Origin: Mycobacterium sp. MBM
Lineage (GTDB): Bacteria > Actinomycetota > Actinomycetes > Mycobacteriales > Mycobacteriaceae
Assembly (NCBI GenBank): GCA_021648845.1
Contig: JAKJHY010000005.1
Coordinates: forward strand, 124,001 to 188,000
Direction of reading: 5' to 3'
DNA length: 64,000 nucleotides
A model generated the notes under the pieces. The model was not told the origin of the DNA. It made no database searches and saw nothing but the letters and a program-made list of their open reading frames with translations. Of this stretch, positions 34,929 through 46,456 are shown one piece after another (the stretch's first letter is position 1; each line of letters begins with the position of its first letter). The position numbers and the translations under genes were made by a program.

Positions 34929-36455
34929 GTGCTGCTCGCCGAGATCGCGGCCACCTCCGCGGAGGTGGGATCCCTGTCGTCGCGCCTGGCCAAGGTCACC
35001 CGGGTCGCGGCGACGTTGGCCTCGGCCGAGCCCACAGACATCCGGGTGGTCGTCGCGTGGCTGTCCGGGGAACTGCCGCAACGACAGATTGGTGTCGGCT
35101 GGGCATCGCTGCGCAGCCTGCCCGAACCGGCCGGTACCGCGACGCTCACCGTGGCCGGCGTGGACGCCACCTTCACCACGATCAAGGACCTGGCCGGCCG
35201 CGGATCGCAGGCCCGGCGCGCAGCGCAACTGGCCGCCCTGTTCGGTGCCGCGACGGCGGGTGAGCAGCAGTTCCTGCGCCGGCTGCTGTCCGGAGATCTG
35301 CGCCAGGGCGCGCTGGCCGGCGTCATGGTCGACGCCGTCGCCAAGGCTGCCACGATCCCGGTGGCCGCCGTGCGGCGGGCCGCGATGCTGGCCGGCGACC
35401 TTCCGGAGGTCGCAGCGGCGCTACTGACCGGCGGCGAGTCCGCGCTCGCCGGGTTCACCCTGCGGGTCGGCCGCCCCGTCGGGCCGATGCTGGCTCAGAC
35501 CGCGTCGTCGGTCGGCGATGCGCTCGACAAGCTCGGCGGCACAGCGCTGTTCGAAACCAAGCTGGACGGCGCGCGGGTGCAGGTCCATCGCGCCGGTGAC
35601 CGGGTGTCGGTCTATACGCGCAGCCTCGACGATGTCACCGCGCGCCTACCCGAGGTCGTGGAGGCCACGTTGGCGCTCCCGGTCACCACCCTGATCGCCG
35701 ACGCCGAGGCGATCGCCCTGCGCCCGGACGGGCGTCCGCACCGCTTCCAGGTGACTGCCTCGCGATTCGGCACCCGATCCGGCGAGCTCGGCCGCGAGCC
35801 GTTGTCGGTGTTCTTCTTCGACCTGTTGCACCTCGACGACACCGACCTACTGGACCTGCCGATGACCGAACGGCTCGCGGCGCTGGACCGGGTGATACCC
35901 CCCGCCCAGCGGATGCAACGGCTCTTGACCACGGATTCTGCTGCCGCGCAACGTTTTCTGTCCGATACGCTGTCCGCCGGACATGAGGGCGTGATGGCCA
36001 AGGATCCGGCCGCCGGCTACGCGGCGGGCCGACGCGGGGCGGCCTGGCTAAAGGTGAAACCGGTACACACCCTGGACCTGGTGGTGCTGGCCGTCGAATG
36101 GGGCTCCGGGCGGCGCACCGGCAAGCTGTCGAATATCCATCTCGGCGCCCGCGACCCGCGGACCGGGGGCTTCGTGATGCTGGGCAAGACGTTCAAGGGC
36201 ATGACCGACGAGATGCTGGACTGGCAGACCAGGCGCTTCACCGAGCTGGCCACCGACGGCACCGACGGCTATATCGTGCCGGTGCGACCCGAACAGGTCG
36301 TCGAGATCGCCTACGACGGTGTGCAGGGCTCCACCCGCTACCCCGGCGGCATGGCACTCCGGTTCGCCCGAGTGCTGCGCTACCGCGAGGACAAGAGCGC
36401 CATCGAGGCCGACACGGTCGACACCGTCCGTGAACACTACGAACGCAACGGATGA
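34929..36455 (+). CDS. ligB: ATP-dependent DNA ligase LigB
   Basis: The 508-residue ligase has an N-terminal DNA-binding domain ([36 protein letters not shown]), the adenylation motif [12 protein letters not shown] with the AMP lysine near residue 211, later motifs ([21 protein letters not shown]) and the OB domain to the end. Length agrees with M. tuberculosis LigB (Rv3062, 507). GTG 34929 is the start in agreement with the family. It seals nicks using ATP; NAD-dependent LigA is the essential enzyme elsewhere. cstA follows 46 bases downstream. Confidence 0.95.
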   Translation: MLLAEIAATSAEVGSLSSRLAKVTRVAATLASAEPTDIRVVVAWLSGELPQRQIGVGWASLRSLPEPAGTATLTVAGVDATFTTIKDLAGRGSQARRAAQLAALFGAATAGEQQFLRRLLSGDLRQGALAGVMVDAVAKAATIPVAAVRRAAMLAGDLPEVAAALLTGGESALAGFTLRVGRPVGPMLAQTASSVGDALDKLGGTALFETKLDGARVQVHRAGDRVSVYTRSLDDVTARLPEVVEATLALPVTTLIADAEAIALRPDGRPHRFQVTASRFGTRSGELGREPLSVFFFDLLHLDDTDLLDLPMTERLAALDRVIPPAQRMQRLLTTDSAAAQRFLSDTLSAGHEGVMAKDPAAGYAAGRRGAAWLKVKPVHTLDLVVLAVEWGSGRRTGKLSNIHLGARDPRTGGFVMLGKTFKGMTDEMLDWQTRRFTELATDGTDGYIVPVRPEQVVEIAYDGVQGSTRYPGGMALRFARVLRYREDKSAIEADTVDTVREHYERNG

Positions 36456-36501
36456 CCGCAAAGTCCCAAAGCGTGCGGCGGCGCGGTGCGAGGATCGACG
36501 C

Positions 36502-38790
<2,289 letters not shown>

Positions 38791-39007
38791 TGGGTGACAA
38801 CCATTATCGTCGCTACGTCGAGCACCTCGCCCGTCGACACCCGGGTGAGCCGGTGCCGACCGAGCGAGAGTACTGGCGGATGCGCCATGCCGCGACCGAG
38901 ACCAACCCGCAGTCGCGCTGCTGCTGACCTCCCCACTACCGCGAGCGTGCGTGTCTGTCCCCGGACACACCGATCAACGGAAGGAGTTCACGTACGCTCG
39001 GCGAGAC

Positions 39008-40243
39008 TCAGCCCGCCACCCGGTAGCGGATCGGCAGGTGTTTTAGCCCGCCGACGAACGTGGTCGCCACATGTTCTGCGCGCCCGGCTAGTTCGACGGA
39101 CTCCAACCGCGGCAGCAGAGCGCTGAAGAAGCTGTTGACCTCCAGTCGAGCCAGCGCGGCTCCCAGACAAAAGTGCACCCCGTACCCGAACGAGATGTGC
39201 TTGTTGGGGTCCCGGCCGATATCGAACCGGAACGGCTCCTCGAACACGTCTTCGTCGCGATTGCCCGATACATAGGACAACAACACCGATTCACCGGCCG
39301 CGATCGGTACACCGCGGATCACGTAATCGCGTTGGGCCGTGCGCATGAATTCCTTGACCGGGGTCGTCCACCGGATCATCTCCTCGACCGCCAGCGGCAT
39401 CAGACCCGGATTCGCGCGCAGGCGCGCCATTTGATCGGGATGCTCGATCAGGGCGTGCATCCCACCGGAGATGCTCGCACTCGACGTATCGTGGCCCGCC
39501 GCCGCCAGAATCGCGTAGTACGAGACGGTTTCGATATCGTCGAGCGGCTTCCCGTCGATGGTGGCATTGGCGATCGTCGACGCCAGGTCGTCGGTCGGGT
39601 TGGCCCGCCGCGATGTGGTGAGTTCGGTGAAGTAGCCGAACAACTCCAGCAGCACGGCCTGACTCTCCTCCATGGTGCCGCGCTGCAGCTCTTCGTCGTC
39701 GCTGCCGAACAACTCCTGTGTCCAGCGCAACATCCGTCCGAAGTCGGACTCCGGCACCCCGAGCAGGGTCATGATCATGTAGAGCGGGTAGTTGACCGCC
39801 ACCTGCTGCACGAAATCGCACTCCGGTCCCTCGGCCGCCATCTTGTCCACGAATCGCACGGCCAGTTCGTCCGCGCGCTCCTTGAGCCCCCGCATCGCCT
39901 TCGGCCGGAACCAGTCCGCCCCGATCGCACGGAAGCCGCGATGCTGCGGATCGTCCATGTGGATCAACGTCTTGATACCGACCGCGGCCTGCTGCGCATC
40001 CCCCTGCCTGGTGATCAGCAGTGGGCGCGGCGAGTTGGTGAACACGTCGTTGGCGCGTTCGATCTCCATGATGTCGGCGTGCTTGGTGATCGCCCAAAAC
40101 GGGGCGTAGTCCGGGACCTCCACCCAGGACACCGGTGCGTGCGCGCGCAGGTGTGCCAGTGCGGCGTGCAGCCCGGCCTCATCGGTATAGGCCTTCGGGT
40201 CGGCCAGTGCCTTCGCGGCATCATCCATTGTCGGTGTGCTCAC
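39008..40243 (-). CDS. Cytochrome P450
   Basis: The 411-residue P450 starts at GTG (VSTPTMDDAAKALADPKAY) after GAGGAG. It has the I-helix AAAGHDTSSASI, K-helix EEMIRW, and haem loop HISFGYGVHFCLGAALARLE. The sequence style (HMDDPQHRGFRAIGADWFRP, TTPVKEFMRTAQRDY) resembles the CYP124/125/142 group that oxidises sterol side chains and branched lipids, though family assignment is tentative. It lies 61 bases downstream of the F420 enzyme gene and shares its promoter, which carries the regulon operator. Confidence 0.88.
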   Translation of the reverse strand: MSTPTMDDAAKALADPKAYTDEAGLHAALAHLRAHAPVSWVEVPDYAPFWAITKHADIMEIERANDVFTNSPRPLLITRQGDAQQAAVGIKTLIHMDDPQHRGFRAIGADWFRPKAMRGLKERADELAVRFVDKMAAEGPECDFVQQVAVNYPLYMIMTLLGVPESDFGRMLRWTQELFGSDDEELQRGTMEESQAVLLELFGYFTELTTSRRANPTDDLASTIANATIDGKPLDDIETVSYYAILAAAGHDTSSASISGGMHALIEHPDQMARLRANPGLMPLAVEEMIRWTTPVKEFMRTAQRDYVIRGVPIAAGESVLLSYVSGNRDEDVFEEPFRFDIGRDPNKHISFGYGVHFCLGAALARLEVNSFFSALLPRLESVELAGRAEHVATTFVGGLKHLPIRYRVAG

Positions 40244-40304
40244 CGGCGGCTCCTCACTGTTGTCATTTCGGGTCTCGCGACGGCCTTCCCGCTGAGGCCG
40301 TCGG

Positions 40305-41351
40305 TCATGATTGGCTCGCCGCCAACGACTTTCGAACATCGTCGAGCACCGTCGCAATCGCGGCCTCGGACATGCCCGCCGGAAATGCGGGCAACACCCG
40401 GTCGATCGCGCCCGCGCAGCGACGCACCAGCGCCGCGGCGACATCGGGCAGCTCGGCGACCACGGCGAACGCGGCTAGCACCTCGTCGTCGACAAGCGTC
40501 GCCATGGTGTCCCACTCCCCGACCCGCGACAGCCGGTGCAACTCGGAATGCAGGTCGCCCCAGCCGTGCAATTCGAGCACCTGACGGTAAGCCGGCGTCG
40601 ACCCGTAGAAGGCCAGTTGCTTGCGGTGCGCGGCGGCCGATGCCTCGAACTGCTCGGCATTCTCACCGGTGACCACGAACACCGGGCAGGACACCTCGAA
40701 GGCGTCCCGCGACCGGCCCGCGGTATCGAGCCCCGTTCGCAGCGCGGGTGTCGTCACCTCGTCGAGGTAGCGGCGGGTCGTGAAGGCGTGTGCGATCAGC
40801 CCGTCGGCGACCTCACCGGCCGTGCGCGTCATCAGCTCACCGACCGCGGCGAGGAAGACCTTGGGCACCCCGTGGGGTTGCGGCTCCGGGATGAACATCG
40901 GCGTCATCAGGGTGTGCGTGTAGAACTCGCCTTCGAAGCTCAGCCGGGTGCCGTGCTCCCATGCCGCCCAGACGGCCTGCACGGCCGCGACGAACTCGCG
41001 CATCCGGCGCGCGGGGTGACTCCACGGCATGCTGTAGCGCCGCTCGACATGGGCCTGTACCTGTGTGCCCAGGCCCATGAGGAACCGCCCACGCGAATAG
41101 GCGTTCAGGTCCCAGCCGAGGGTGGCGATGAGCATCGGATTGCGCGCGAACGCGACGGCGATGCTCGTCCCGAGTTGCAGCCGGTGAGTGTGCTCGGCAG
41201 CGAGCAGCAACGGCAGGAACGGATCGTGGCTGATTTCGCCGGTCCAGCAGCCGTCATAGCCCTGCTCTTCGATCTCCCGTGCCCGCGCGGGCACGCCTGC
41301 GAGGTCGCCCGGGAGACCGCGATCGATACTCAGCCGGGCGACACTACCCAT
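40305..41351 (-). CDS. F420-dependent LLM-class oxidoreductase
   Basis: The 348-residue luciferase-like barrel protein reads AREIEEQGYDGCWTGEISHD, LQLGTSIAVAFARNPMLIAT and GRFLMGLGTQVQAHVERRYS. These are the F420-binding and barrel motifs of the TIGR03617-type mycobacterial family. It should transfer hydride to or from an organic substrate with F420. The regulon operator is only 12 bases upstream of the ATG, overlapping a TACTGT -10-like element. The P450 gene follows in the same operon. Confidence 0.88.
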   Translation of the reverse strand: MGSVARLSIDRGLPGDLAGVPARAREIEEQGYDGCWTGEISHDPFLPLLLAAEHTHRLQLGTSIAVAFARNPMLIATLGWDLNAYSRGRFLMGLGTQVQAHVERRYSMPWSHPARRMREFVAAVQAVWAAWEHGTRLSFEGEFYTHTLMTPMFIPEPQPHGVPKVFLAAVGELMTRTAGEVADGLIAHAFTTRRYLDEVTTPALRTGLDTAGRSRDAFEVSCPVFVVTGENAEQFEASAAAHRKQLAFYGSTPAYRQVLELHGWGDLHSELHRLSRVGEWDTMATLVDDEVLAAFAVVAELPDVAAALVRRCAGAIDRVLPAFPAGMSEAAIATVLDDVRKSLAASQS

Positions 41352-41362
41352 GTCGGGAAACC

Positions 41363-41381
41363 TACAGTAAGCAATTCAGTA
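41363..41381. promoter_or_regulatory. Regulon operator, site 1
   Basis: TACAGTAA-GCA-ATTCAGTA is a 19-base imperfect inverted repeat in the divergent gap between the F420 enzyme and the carboxyltransferase genes. It has the same 8-3-8 layout as the sites at 50447, 53092, 54415, 62692 and 63732. Confidence 0.72.
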
Positions 41382-41424
41382 TGGTCAACGAAGCACCGAC
41401 GGAGATCGAGAACAGGACCCCCGC

Positions 41425-42921
41425 ATGACCAACGCCGACGACTGGCAGGAACCACTTGAGGAGCTCGCGCGTCTGCGTAGGCACACCCAGGCGATGGGTG
41501 GCGGTGAACGCCTGACCAAACACCGCGCCAAGGGCAAGCTCGATGTGCGGGCCCGTATCGAGCGGCTACTGGATACCGGCACGTTCCGTGAGATCGGGAC
41601 GCTCGCCGGTGGAGAGATCGCCGCCGACGGCATCGTGACCGGCTCAGGATTGATCAACGGTGCACCGGTCATGGTGGGGGCCGAGGATTTCACCACCCTC
41701 GGCGGAAGCATCGGCCCGTCAGGCAATGCCAAGCGCTACCGGATCGCCGAACTCGCTCTGCGCGACAAGATTCCGTTGATCATGCTCTTGGAAGGTGCCG
41801 GGCACCGGGCCAGCGGCGAGCGCTACGGGCGCACACCCACCGACTTGCTGGCCCAGGCGCAGTGCTCGGGCCGGGTGCCGACGGTGGCAGCGTTGCTCGG
41901 CCCGTCGGCAGGCCACGGCGCGCTGGTAGCTCCGGTCAGCGACTTCCGCATCATGAGCAACCAGGGCGCCATCTTCACCGCGGGTCCCCCGGTGGTCAAG
42001 GAATCGACCGGCGAGGACATCACCAAGGAAGATCTCGGCGGCCCAGCGGTGGCATTGCACAGCGGCGTCGTGCACAACCACGCGGACACCGACGAAGCGG
42101 TGCTCGATGAAATCCGGCGCTACCTGTCCTTCTTCCCGTCCAGTGCATGGTCCTATCCCGACCAGCTGCCGCACGACGCGGACGCCGAGCCGCGGGCGAC
42201 CCCGGAACTGCTGAACATCATCCCGCGAGATAACCGCCGGGTGTACGACATGCGCTCGGTGATCGATGTCGTGTTCGACAGCCCCGAATGGTTCGAGGTG
42301 CAACCCCAATTCGGCAAGGCCATGATTTGCGGGCTGGCCCACCTGGGCGGGCATCCGGTGGCGGTGATCGCCAATCAGCCCAACGTACTGGCCGGCTCCA
42401 TCGACGCCGACGCCGCCGACAAGGCGGCGCATTTCATCATGGTGGCCGATTCGTTCCACCTACCGCTGGTATTTCTTGCCGACAACCCCGGCATGTTGCC
42501 GGGCAGCCGGTCGGAGCGAAGTGGTGTGCTGCGGGCGGGAGCTCGGATGTTCGCCGCGCAGACCGCCGCCACCACGCTGAAAATGCATGTGACGCTGCGC
42601 AAGGCGTACGGTTTCGGTTCGATGGTGATGTCTCTGCTCGGATTCGACAGCCAGGAGGCGACCTTCGCCTTCCCGGGAGCGACGATGGGCGCCATGAGCG
42701 CCGCCGCCCTGTCGAAGGCCTCACATGCCGAGGATGACCTGTCCGCGAAGCTGCGCGAGGCGGAGGTCACGGCGTCGTTCCGGTCCGCCGGACACCTCGG
42801 CTTCGACGAACTGATCGACCCGCGCGAAACCCGCGACCAGCTGCTGCACGCGTTGCGCCGGGGCCTGCACGCCCGCCAGGCCGCCGCCGAGCCGGTGCAG
42901 CGCACGGTCATTCTCCCGTGA
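41425..42921 (+). CDS. Acyl-CoA carboxylase carboxyltransferase (beta) subunit
   Basis: The 498-residue protein is a two-domain crotonase-fold carboxyltransferase. HRAKGKLDVRARIERLLDTG, GSIGPSGNAKRYRIAELALR, EGAGHRASGERYG and PSAGHGALVAPVSDF make the N-terminal half; VIANQPNVLAGSIDADAADK, FLADNPGMLPGSRSERSGVL and YGFGSMVMSLLGFD the C-terminal half. The second oxyanion glycine pair is present. It would carboxylate an acyl-CoA with a biotin subunit not encoded here. Its divergent promoter contains regulon operator site 1. Confidence 0.88.
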   Translation: MTNADDWQEPLEELARLRRHTQAMGGGERLTKHRAKGKLDVRARIERLLDTGTFREIGTLAGGEIAADGIVTGSGLINGAPVMVGAEDFTTLGGSIGPSGNAKRYRIAELALRDKIPLIMLLEGAGHRASGERYGRTPTDLLAQAQCSGRVPTVAALLGPSAGHGALVAPVSDFRIMSNQGAIFTAGPPVVKESTGEDITKEDLGGPAVALHSGVVHNHADTDEAVLDEIRRYLSFFPSSAWSYPDQLPHDADAEPRATPELLNIIPRDNRRVYDMRSVIDVVFDSPEWFEVQPQFGKAMICGLAHLGGHPVAVIANQPNVLAGSIDADAADKAAHFIMVADSFHLPLVFLADNPGMLPGSRSERSGVLRAGARMFAAQTAATTLKMHVTLRKAYGFGSMVMSLLGFDSQEATFAFPGATMGAMSAAALSKASHAEDDLSAKLREAEVTASFRSAGHLGFDELIDPRETRDQLLHALRRGLHARQAAAEPVQRTVILP

Positions 42922-42968
42922 TTCGTGGAGTTTCACCCGCCACGATGGCGGGTGAAACTCCACAAATC
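42918..42968. repeat. 51-bp palindromic repeat, left copy
   Basis: The 51 bases are identical to 43866-43916. They form a hairpin whose arms contain GTGGAGTTTCACCCGCCA and TGGCGGGTGAAACTCCAC around CGA, 23-bp arms with one mismatch. It lies between the convergent carboxyltransferase and DUF559 genes and overlaps both stops, so it can end transcription both ways. Confidence 0.9.
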
Positions 42969-43824
42969 ACTGTGCGAGTGCATGTTGTATCTGCGCGATC
43001 ACACGCTCGGGGTACTCGGTGAGGTCCAGCCAGGTGAATCGGAGCACCTTCCAGCCGCCGAGGATGAGGGCGTTCTGTCGTACCCGGTCATTGTTGAAAG
43101 CGTCAGCGTCGCTGTGGAATGCCCAGCCGTCCACCTCCAGAATCAACCTGGCATCGACGAACACGTAGTCGCCGTGGTACCCGGCCACCCGGTAGTTGGC
43201 TTTCCAGCCCGTGATCCCTGCCTGCCGAAGGAGTTTCCCGAGCAGTCGCTCCGCCACAGATCGCGTTCCGTCCTCCGCTGCGCGAAGCAAGCGCCGTGCG
43301 GCCGGTGCACCGTGGCGACCCTTGTTGTTGAGATGAGCCTTCCAGAGCGCGGGTAGTTCGACATGCCGTTGCAGGGCAGAGTCCATCAGCTTGGCACCCC
43401 CACCGCGACGAACGGCGGCTTCGACAACGGTCAACGGCAACGCCGTCACGCAGAGGTCACGCCGTTTAACCACGTCGGCGGGGTCGAGATCGCGGCGCCG
43501 CAACTTCGTGCCGGGTCGACAGCTAGGGCGGCGGCGCTTGGGCACCGTCACTTCGACGACATCGGGTGGGTATTGCGTCAGCTGGTGCCACCAGGCTGCG
43601 GTCAACCCACTTGCGACAGCATCATCGCCGTAGGCCCACACCCCGGCGCGAATCCGCGCCCGGTCGGTGAATTCGCGGTCGTCAGCGAAGAACACGCCGG
43701 GTGCGCATCGTATCCACTGGCCGGTGCGCACCCGGTAGTCCAAGGCGTCCTGGCGCAACCCGGCGCGACGAGCCTGGGCGCGGGTGATGACGCCGTCGTG
43801 GTTGCGTAGTAGGTCTGCCAGCAC
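42967..43824 (-). CDS. AbiEi-like/DUF559 protein (winged helix plus Vsr-like nuclease fold)
   Basis: The 285-residue protein starts at GTG 43824 (VLADLLRNHDGVITRAQARR). The N-terminal part (DGVITRAQARRAGLRQDALD) is the AbiEi-type winged helix, and the C-terminal part (GYHGDYVFVDARLILEVDGW, AFHSDADAFNNDRVRQNALI, GWKVLRFTW) is DUF559, a PD-(D/E)xK/Vsr-like nuclease fold with ILEVDGW as the acidic core. Such genes are numerous in mycobacterial accessory DNA; cellular role is unproven. It is unrelated to its catabolic neighbours and is bracketed by identical 51-bp palindromes, which suggests that it arrived as a unit. Confidence 0.82.
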   Translation of the reverse strand: MLADLLRNHDGVITRAQARRAGLRQDALDYRVRTGQWIRCAPGVFFADDREFTDRARIRAGVWAYGDDAVASGLTAAWWHQLTQYPPDVVEVTVPKRRRPSCRPGTKLRRRDLDPADVVKRRDLCVTALPLTVVEAAVRRGGGAKLMDSALQRHVELPALWKAHLNNKGRHGAPAARRLLRAAEDGTRSVAERLLGKLLRQAGITGWKANYRVAGYHGDYVFVDARLILEVDGWAFHSDADAFNNDRVRQNALILGGWKVLRFTWLDLTEYPERVIAQIQHALAQ

Positions 43825-43865
43825 ATTGATTTGGACGCAGTGCGCCCGCGATCGGTTCCCCTTCG

Positions 43866-43916
43866 GTGATTCGTGGAGTTTCACCCGCCACGATGGCGGG
43901 TGAAACTCCACAAATC
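43866..43916. repeat. 51-bp palindromic repeat, right copy
   Basis: Identical to 42918-42968. This copy is upstream of the DUF559 start and one base from the stop of the F420 enzyme gene, whose transcript it would terminate. The two copies are 948 bases apart and enclose exactly one gene. Confidence 0.9.
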
Positions 43917-43917
43917 G

Positions 43918-44958
43918 CTAGGAGGCGCGGTAGGCCTCGACGATCGGCTCGAGCTCACCCGGGGTCGCGCCGTGCAGGATGACCGCGTCCGCCCCGTAGT
44001 CGAATTCCTTGCGGATCCGCTCGACACACTGGCTTGCCGAACCCGTCGCCGACGGTTCCAGCCACTCGTCGGGAATGAGCGTGGCGATGTGCTCGATCTG
44101 CTCGGCGGTGCCCTTGTGGTCGATACCGCCACCGATGGACTGCACCACGGTGTCATCCCGGAACCGTTGTAGCACAGCGGGATCCCAGCCGTTCGTGCTG
44201 ACCAGCAGATCTCCGTAGCCCTGCAGGTAGGTGGCCAGCCGCGCGACGGTCTTCTTGAGCCGCAGTTCCTCGGGCAGGTGATCGCCGACCGTGGCGAAGC
44301 AGGACCACACCCGCACGTCGTCGGGATTGCGACCGGCCCGTTCCGCGGCTTCCTTGACCGTCCTCACCGCGCGCTGCAGGGTCTCCGGGGTGAAGTAGGT
44401 GTGCAGGATGACATCGTCGAACTCCCGCCCGCCGAGCGCAAGCGTCTGCGGACCGAACGCCACGATCGCCAACCGGATGTCCTCGCGGAAATCCGGGTCC
44501 AGGAACAGCAGCTGATACTTGCCGATCGGCCCGTCATGGTTGAAGATCAGCTCCCCGTGCCAGAGTCGGCGCATCACCTGGGCGAAATCCTCCATCTGCG
44601 CCGTCGTCACCGCCGGCACCCCGAAGGCCCCGTAGATGGCGGCGATACCCCGGCCCAGCCCGAGGGTGAACCGGCCCCCGGAGAGCCGGTGCATGGTGGT
44701 AGCCCACGAACCGGTGATGAGTGGATGTCGGGTGTTGTGATTCGTTGCGGCGGTGGCGATCTGCATCCTGCCGGTGACGGCCAGCGCGGCACCGGTGAGC
44801 GAGGACGCCTCCTTGACGTTCCAGCGTTCGGAGATGAATCCGGTGCCGAAGCCGAGTTCCTCACCGCGCCGGGCCTCGTCCATCAGGGTGGCGGGTCCTT
44901 CACCGCCGGCACCTGCCAGCAGGTAGTACCCCAGTTCATCGAGCACCTTCTCGGTCAC
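43918..44958 (-). CDS. F420-dependent LLM-class oxidoreductase (second)
   Basis: The 346-residue barrel protein starts at GTG (VTEKVLDELGYYLLAGAGGE) overlapping the stop of the SnoaL gene. Landmarks include DEARRGEELGFGTGFISERW, ATAATNHNTRHPLITGSWAT and GRFTLGLGRGIAAIYGAFGV; the family resembles the TIGR03857 F420-dependent group. It is the last gene of a three-gene operon with a SnoaL-like and a kinase-like gene, probably controlled by the divergent TetR at 46457. Confidence 0.88.
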   Translation of the reverse strand: MTEKVLDELGYYLLAGAGGEGPATLMDEARRGEELGFGTGFISERWNVKEASSLTGAALAVTGRMQIATAATNHNTRHPLITGSWATTMHRLSGGRFTLGLGRGIAAIYGAFGVPAVTTAQMEDFAQVMRRLWHGELIFNHDGPIGKYQLLFLDPDFREDIRLAIVAFGPQTLALGGREFDDVILHTYFTPETLQRAVRTVKEAAERAGRNPDDVRVWSCFATVGDHLPEELRLKKTVARLATYLQGYGDLLVSTNGWDPAVLQRFRDDTVVQSIGGGIDHKGTAEQIEHIATLIPDEWLEPSATGSASQCVERIRKEFDYGADAVILHGATPGELEPIVEAYRAS

Positions 44959-45326
44959 GCCCACACTCCTTGTTTGTAACCACAATTCCAGACCTCGGTG
45001 ATCCGCCCGGCGATCACCCGGAAGATCTCCATGCTGGCGATGGTCGTTTCTGTGCCGTCCGTGAGCGTCATCGGCGACTGGTACACGATCGCCACGTGCT
45101 CGCCGTCGTCCCCGGCAACGACCAGGTTGAGGTCGAACCGGATGTGCTCGAACGTCGCCCAATGGTCCACCACCCTGTTCACCGCCTCGGCATGGCTGAG
45201 CACCTTCACCTCGCCGACGTCGTGGCGGGTGACTGTGTCCCCCAACAGTTCCTCGGCCAGCGCGAAATCACGCTCGTTCCACACCACCAGGTTGTACTGC
45301 TCGACGACTTCACGGGCGGTTCTCAC
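44955..45326 (-). CDS. NTF2/SnoaL-like protein
   Basis: About 123 residues from GTG 45326 (VRTAREVVEQYNLVVWNERD). The segment FALAEELLGDTVTRHDVGEV and SMEIFRVIAGRITEVWNCGY are the helix and last strands of the SnoaL-like cone fold. It may isomerise or hydrate a small substrate. Both ends overlap neighbouring genes by four bases (GTGA), so it is translationally coupled on either side. Confidence 0.78.
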   Translation of the reverse strand: MRTAREVVEQYNLVVWNERDFALAEELLGDTVTRHDVGEVKVLSHAEAVNRVVDHWATFEHIRFDLNLVVAGDDGEHVAIVYQSPMTLTDGTETTIASMEIFRVIAGRITEVWNCGYKQGVWA

Positions 45327-46390
45327 TGGACGAACTCCTCCAGTGCCGCGATCTCGTCGATGGCGGCCACCGCCCGGTCGATCAGGGTGACGCAGAGTTG
45401 TCGCGAACGGTCGGGCACCACATCCCAGGTGAGCAGTGCGACCACCGGCATGAACAGCAGCAGCGCCACCCCGCAACGGTAGTCGCGCCAGGCTTCGTCG
45501 AAGGCGTAGTCGGTGATCCCGCGACTCTCCAACGCGGAGACGTACCCGCGGACCAGGGCTTCGTCCGTGCCGCAGCGTACCGACGTGGGCAGTCCCTGGC
45601 TCACCAGATAGGCGATGTCGGCGGCGCCCGCGCCCCGCACCGACAGCTGGAAGTCGACGATCTTGAGCTCGTCGCCCCTAAAGAAGAGGTTGTCGGCGCG
45701 GATATCGCCGTGTAGCAACATCGCCCGTTGCGATAGCGTCTCCAGTGCCTGGGGCGCCAGCTCGGCGAACCGTTCGGCGAACTGCGCCACCGCCGGCGGC
45801 ACCGGCTGGCTCGACTTCTCCCGGTAGAGCTGCCAGCCCGGCGTGAAGGCCGGCAGGAACAGGTCGCGGGTCAGCGGGTTGTCGATGTTCGGAAAGGCCT
45901 GCAGCCCCTGGGCGTGCGGGTGCTGCTGCGACCAGGCATGCAGGTCGGCCAGGGCGACAATGCATCGTCGTGCTTGTTCGATCGACAGCCCAACCAGGTG
46001 GTCGGCGTTGTCCCAGTCACGTAGATCCTCCAGCACCAGTACGAAGGTGTCGCCGTCGATCCGGGCGATATGGCAATCGGCGGTCGAGATCGGCGCCACG
46101 GGTGCGATGTGGCGATAGAACGCCAGCTCACGACGGTATCCGCCGAGCAGTTCCATGCCGCCGCGCGCCGGTGAATCGGCGGACAGCTTCGCGATCAACG
46201 ACGCGGGCAGGTCGGCATCGCCGGTGAGCTCCAGGCGATACAGTCGCGCCGAGAATCCGGTGTCTTCGGCGATGCGTTCAGCCCGGACCCTCTCGACTGG
46301 TGCGGTTGTGGATAGGGCCTCGGTGAGCCAGCCCGCCGTGATCTCGCCGACGCTCGACGGGACTGCGACGGGCACAGCGGGTGATGTCAT
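45323..46390 (-). CDS. APH/CHK-fold phosphotransferase-like protein
   Basis: The 355-residue protein has the aminoglycoside-phosphotransferase fold. The catalytic loop is AMLLHGDIRADNLFFRGDEL and the metal motif is KIVDFQLSVRGAGAADIAYL; SLIAKLSADS holds the ATP lysine. The style fits the ecdysteroid/choline-kinase-like group seen in mycobacterial catabolic clusters, where the substrate is usually an alcohol. GGAGG precedes the ATG. It heads the operon with the SnoaL and F420 genes and diverges from TetR 46457. Confidence 0.83.
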   Translation of the reverse strand: MTSPAVPVAVPSSVGEITAGWLTEALSTTAPVERVRAERIAEDTGFSARLYRLELTGDADLPASLIAKLSADSPARGGMELLGGYRRELAFYRHIAPVAPISTADCHIARIDGDTFVLVLEDLRDWDNADHLVGLSIEQARRCIVALADLHAWSQQHPHAQGLQAFPNIDNPLTRDLFLPAFTPGWQLYREKSSQPVPPAVAQFAERFAELAPQALETLSQRAMLLHGDIRADNLFFRGDELKIVDFQLSVRGAGAADIAYLVSQGLPTSVRCGTDEALVRGYVSALESRGITDYAFDEAWRDYRCGVALLLFMPVVALLTWDVVPDRSRQLCVTLIDRAVAAIDEIAALEEFVQ

Positions 46391-46411
46391 CGTTGACCTC
46401 CGCAGAAATTT

Positions 46412-46444
46412 GACGCCCGACAAATAAGTTAGTTGTCGGGCGTC
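46412..46444. promoter_or_regulatory. TetR operator with 12-bp arms
   Basis: GACGCCCGACAA (46412-46423) and TTGTCGGGCGTC (46433-46444) are perfect arms around nine bases. TAATAT (46445-46450) follows directly and is a strong -10 element six bases ahead of the TetR GTG, so the TetR mRNA should be leaderless. The operator lies between the kinase operon and the TetR gene, and its sequence is unrelated to the 19-bp regulon site. Confidence 0.8.
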
Positions 46445-46456
46445 TAATATGCAAGG

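Noticed and set aside
38951..38970. GTGTC...GACAC possible terminator between the cstA partner gene and the P450 gene.
   Set aside because: Only five paired bases and no T run; too weak next to the other hairpins in the window.
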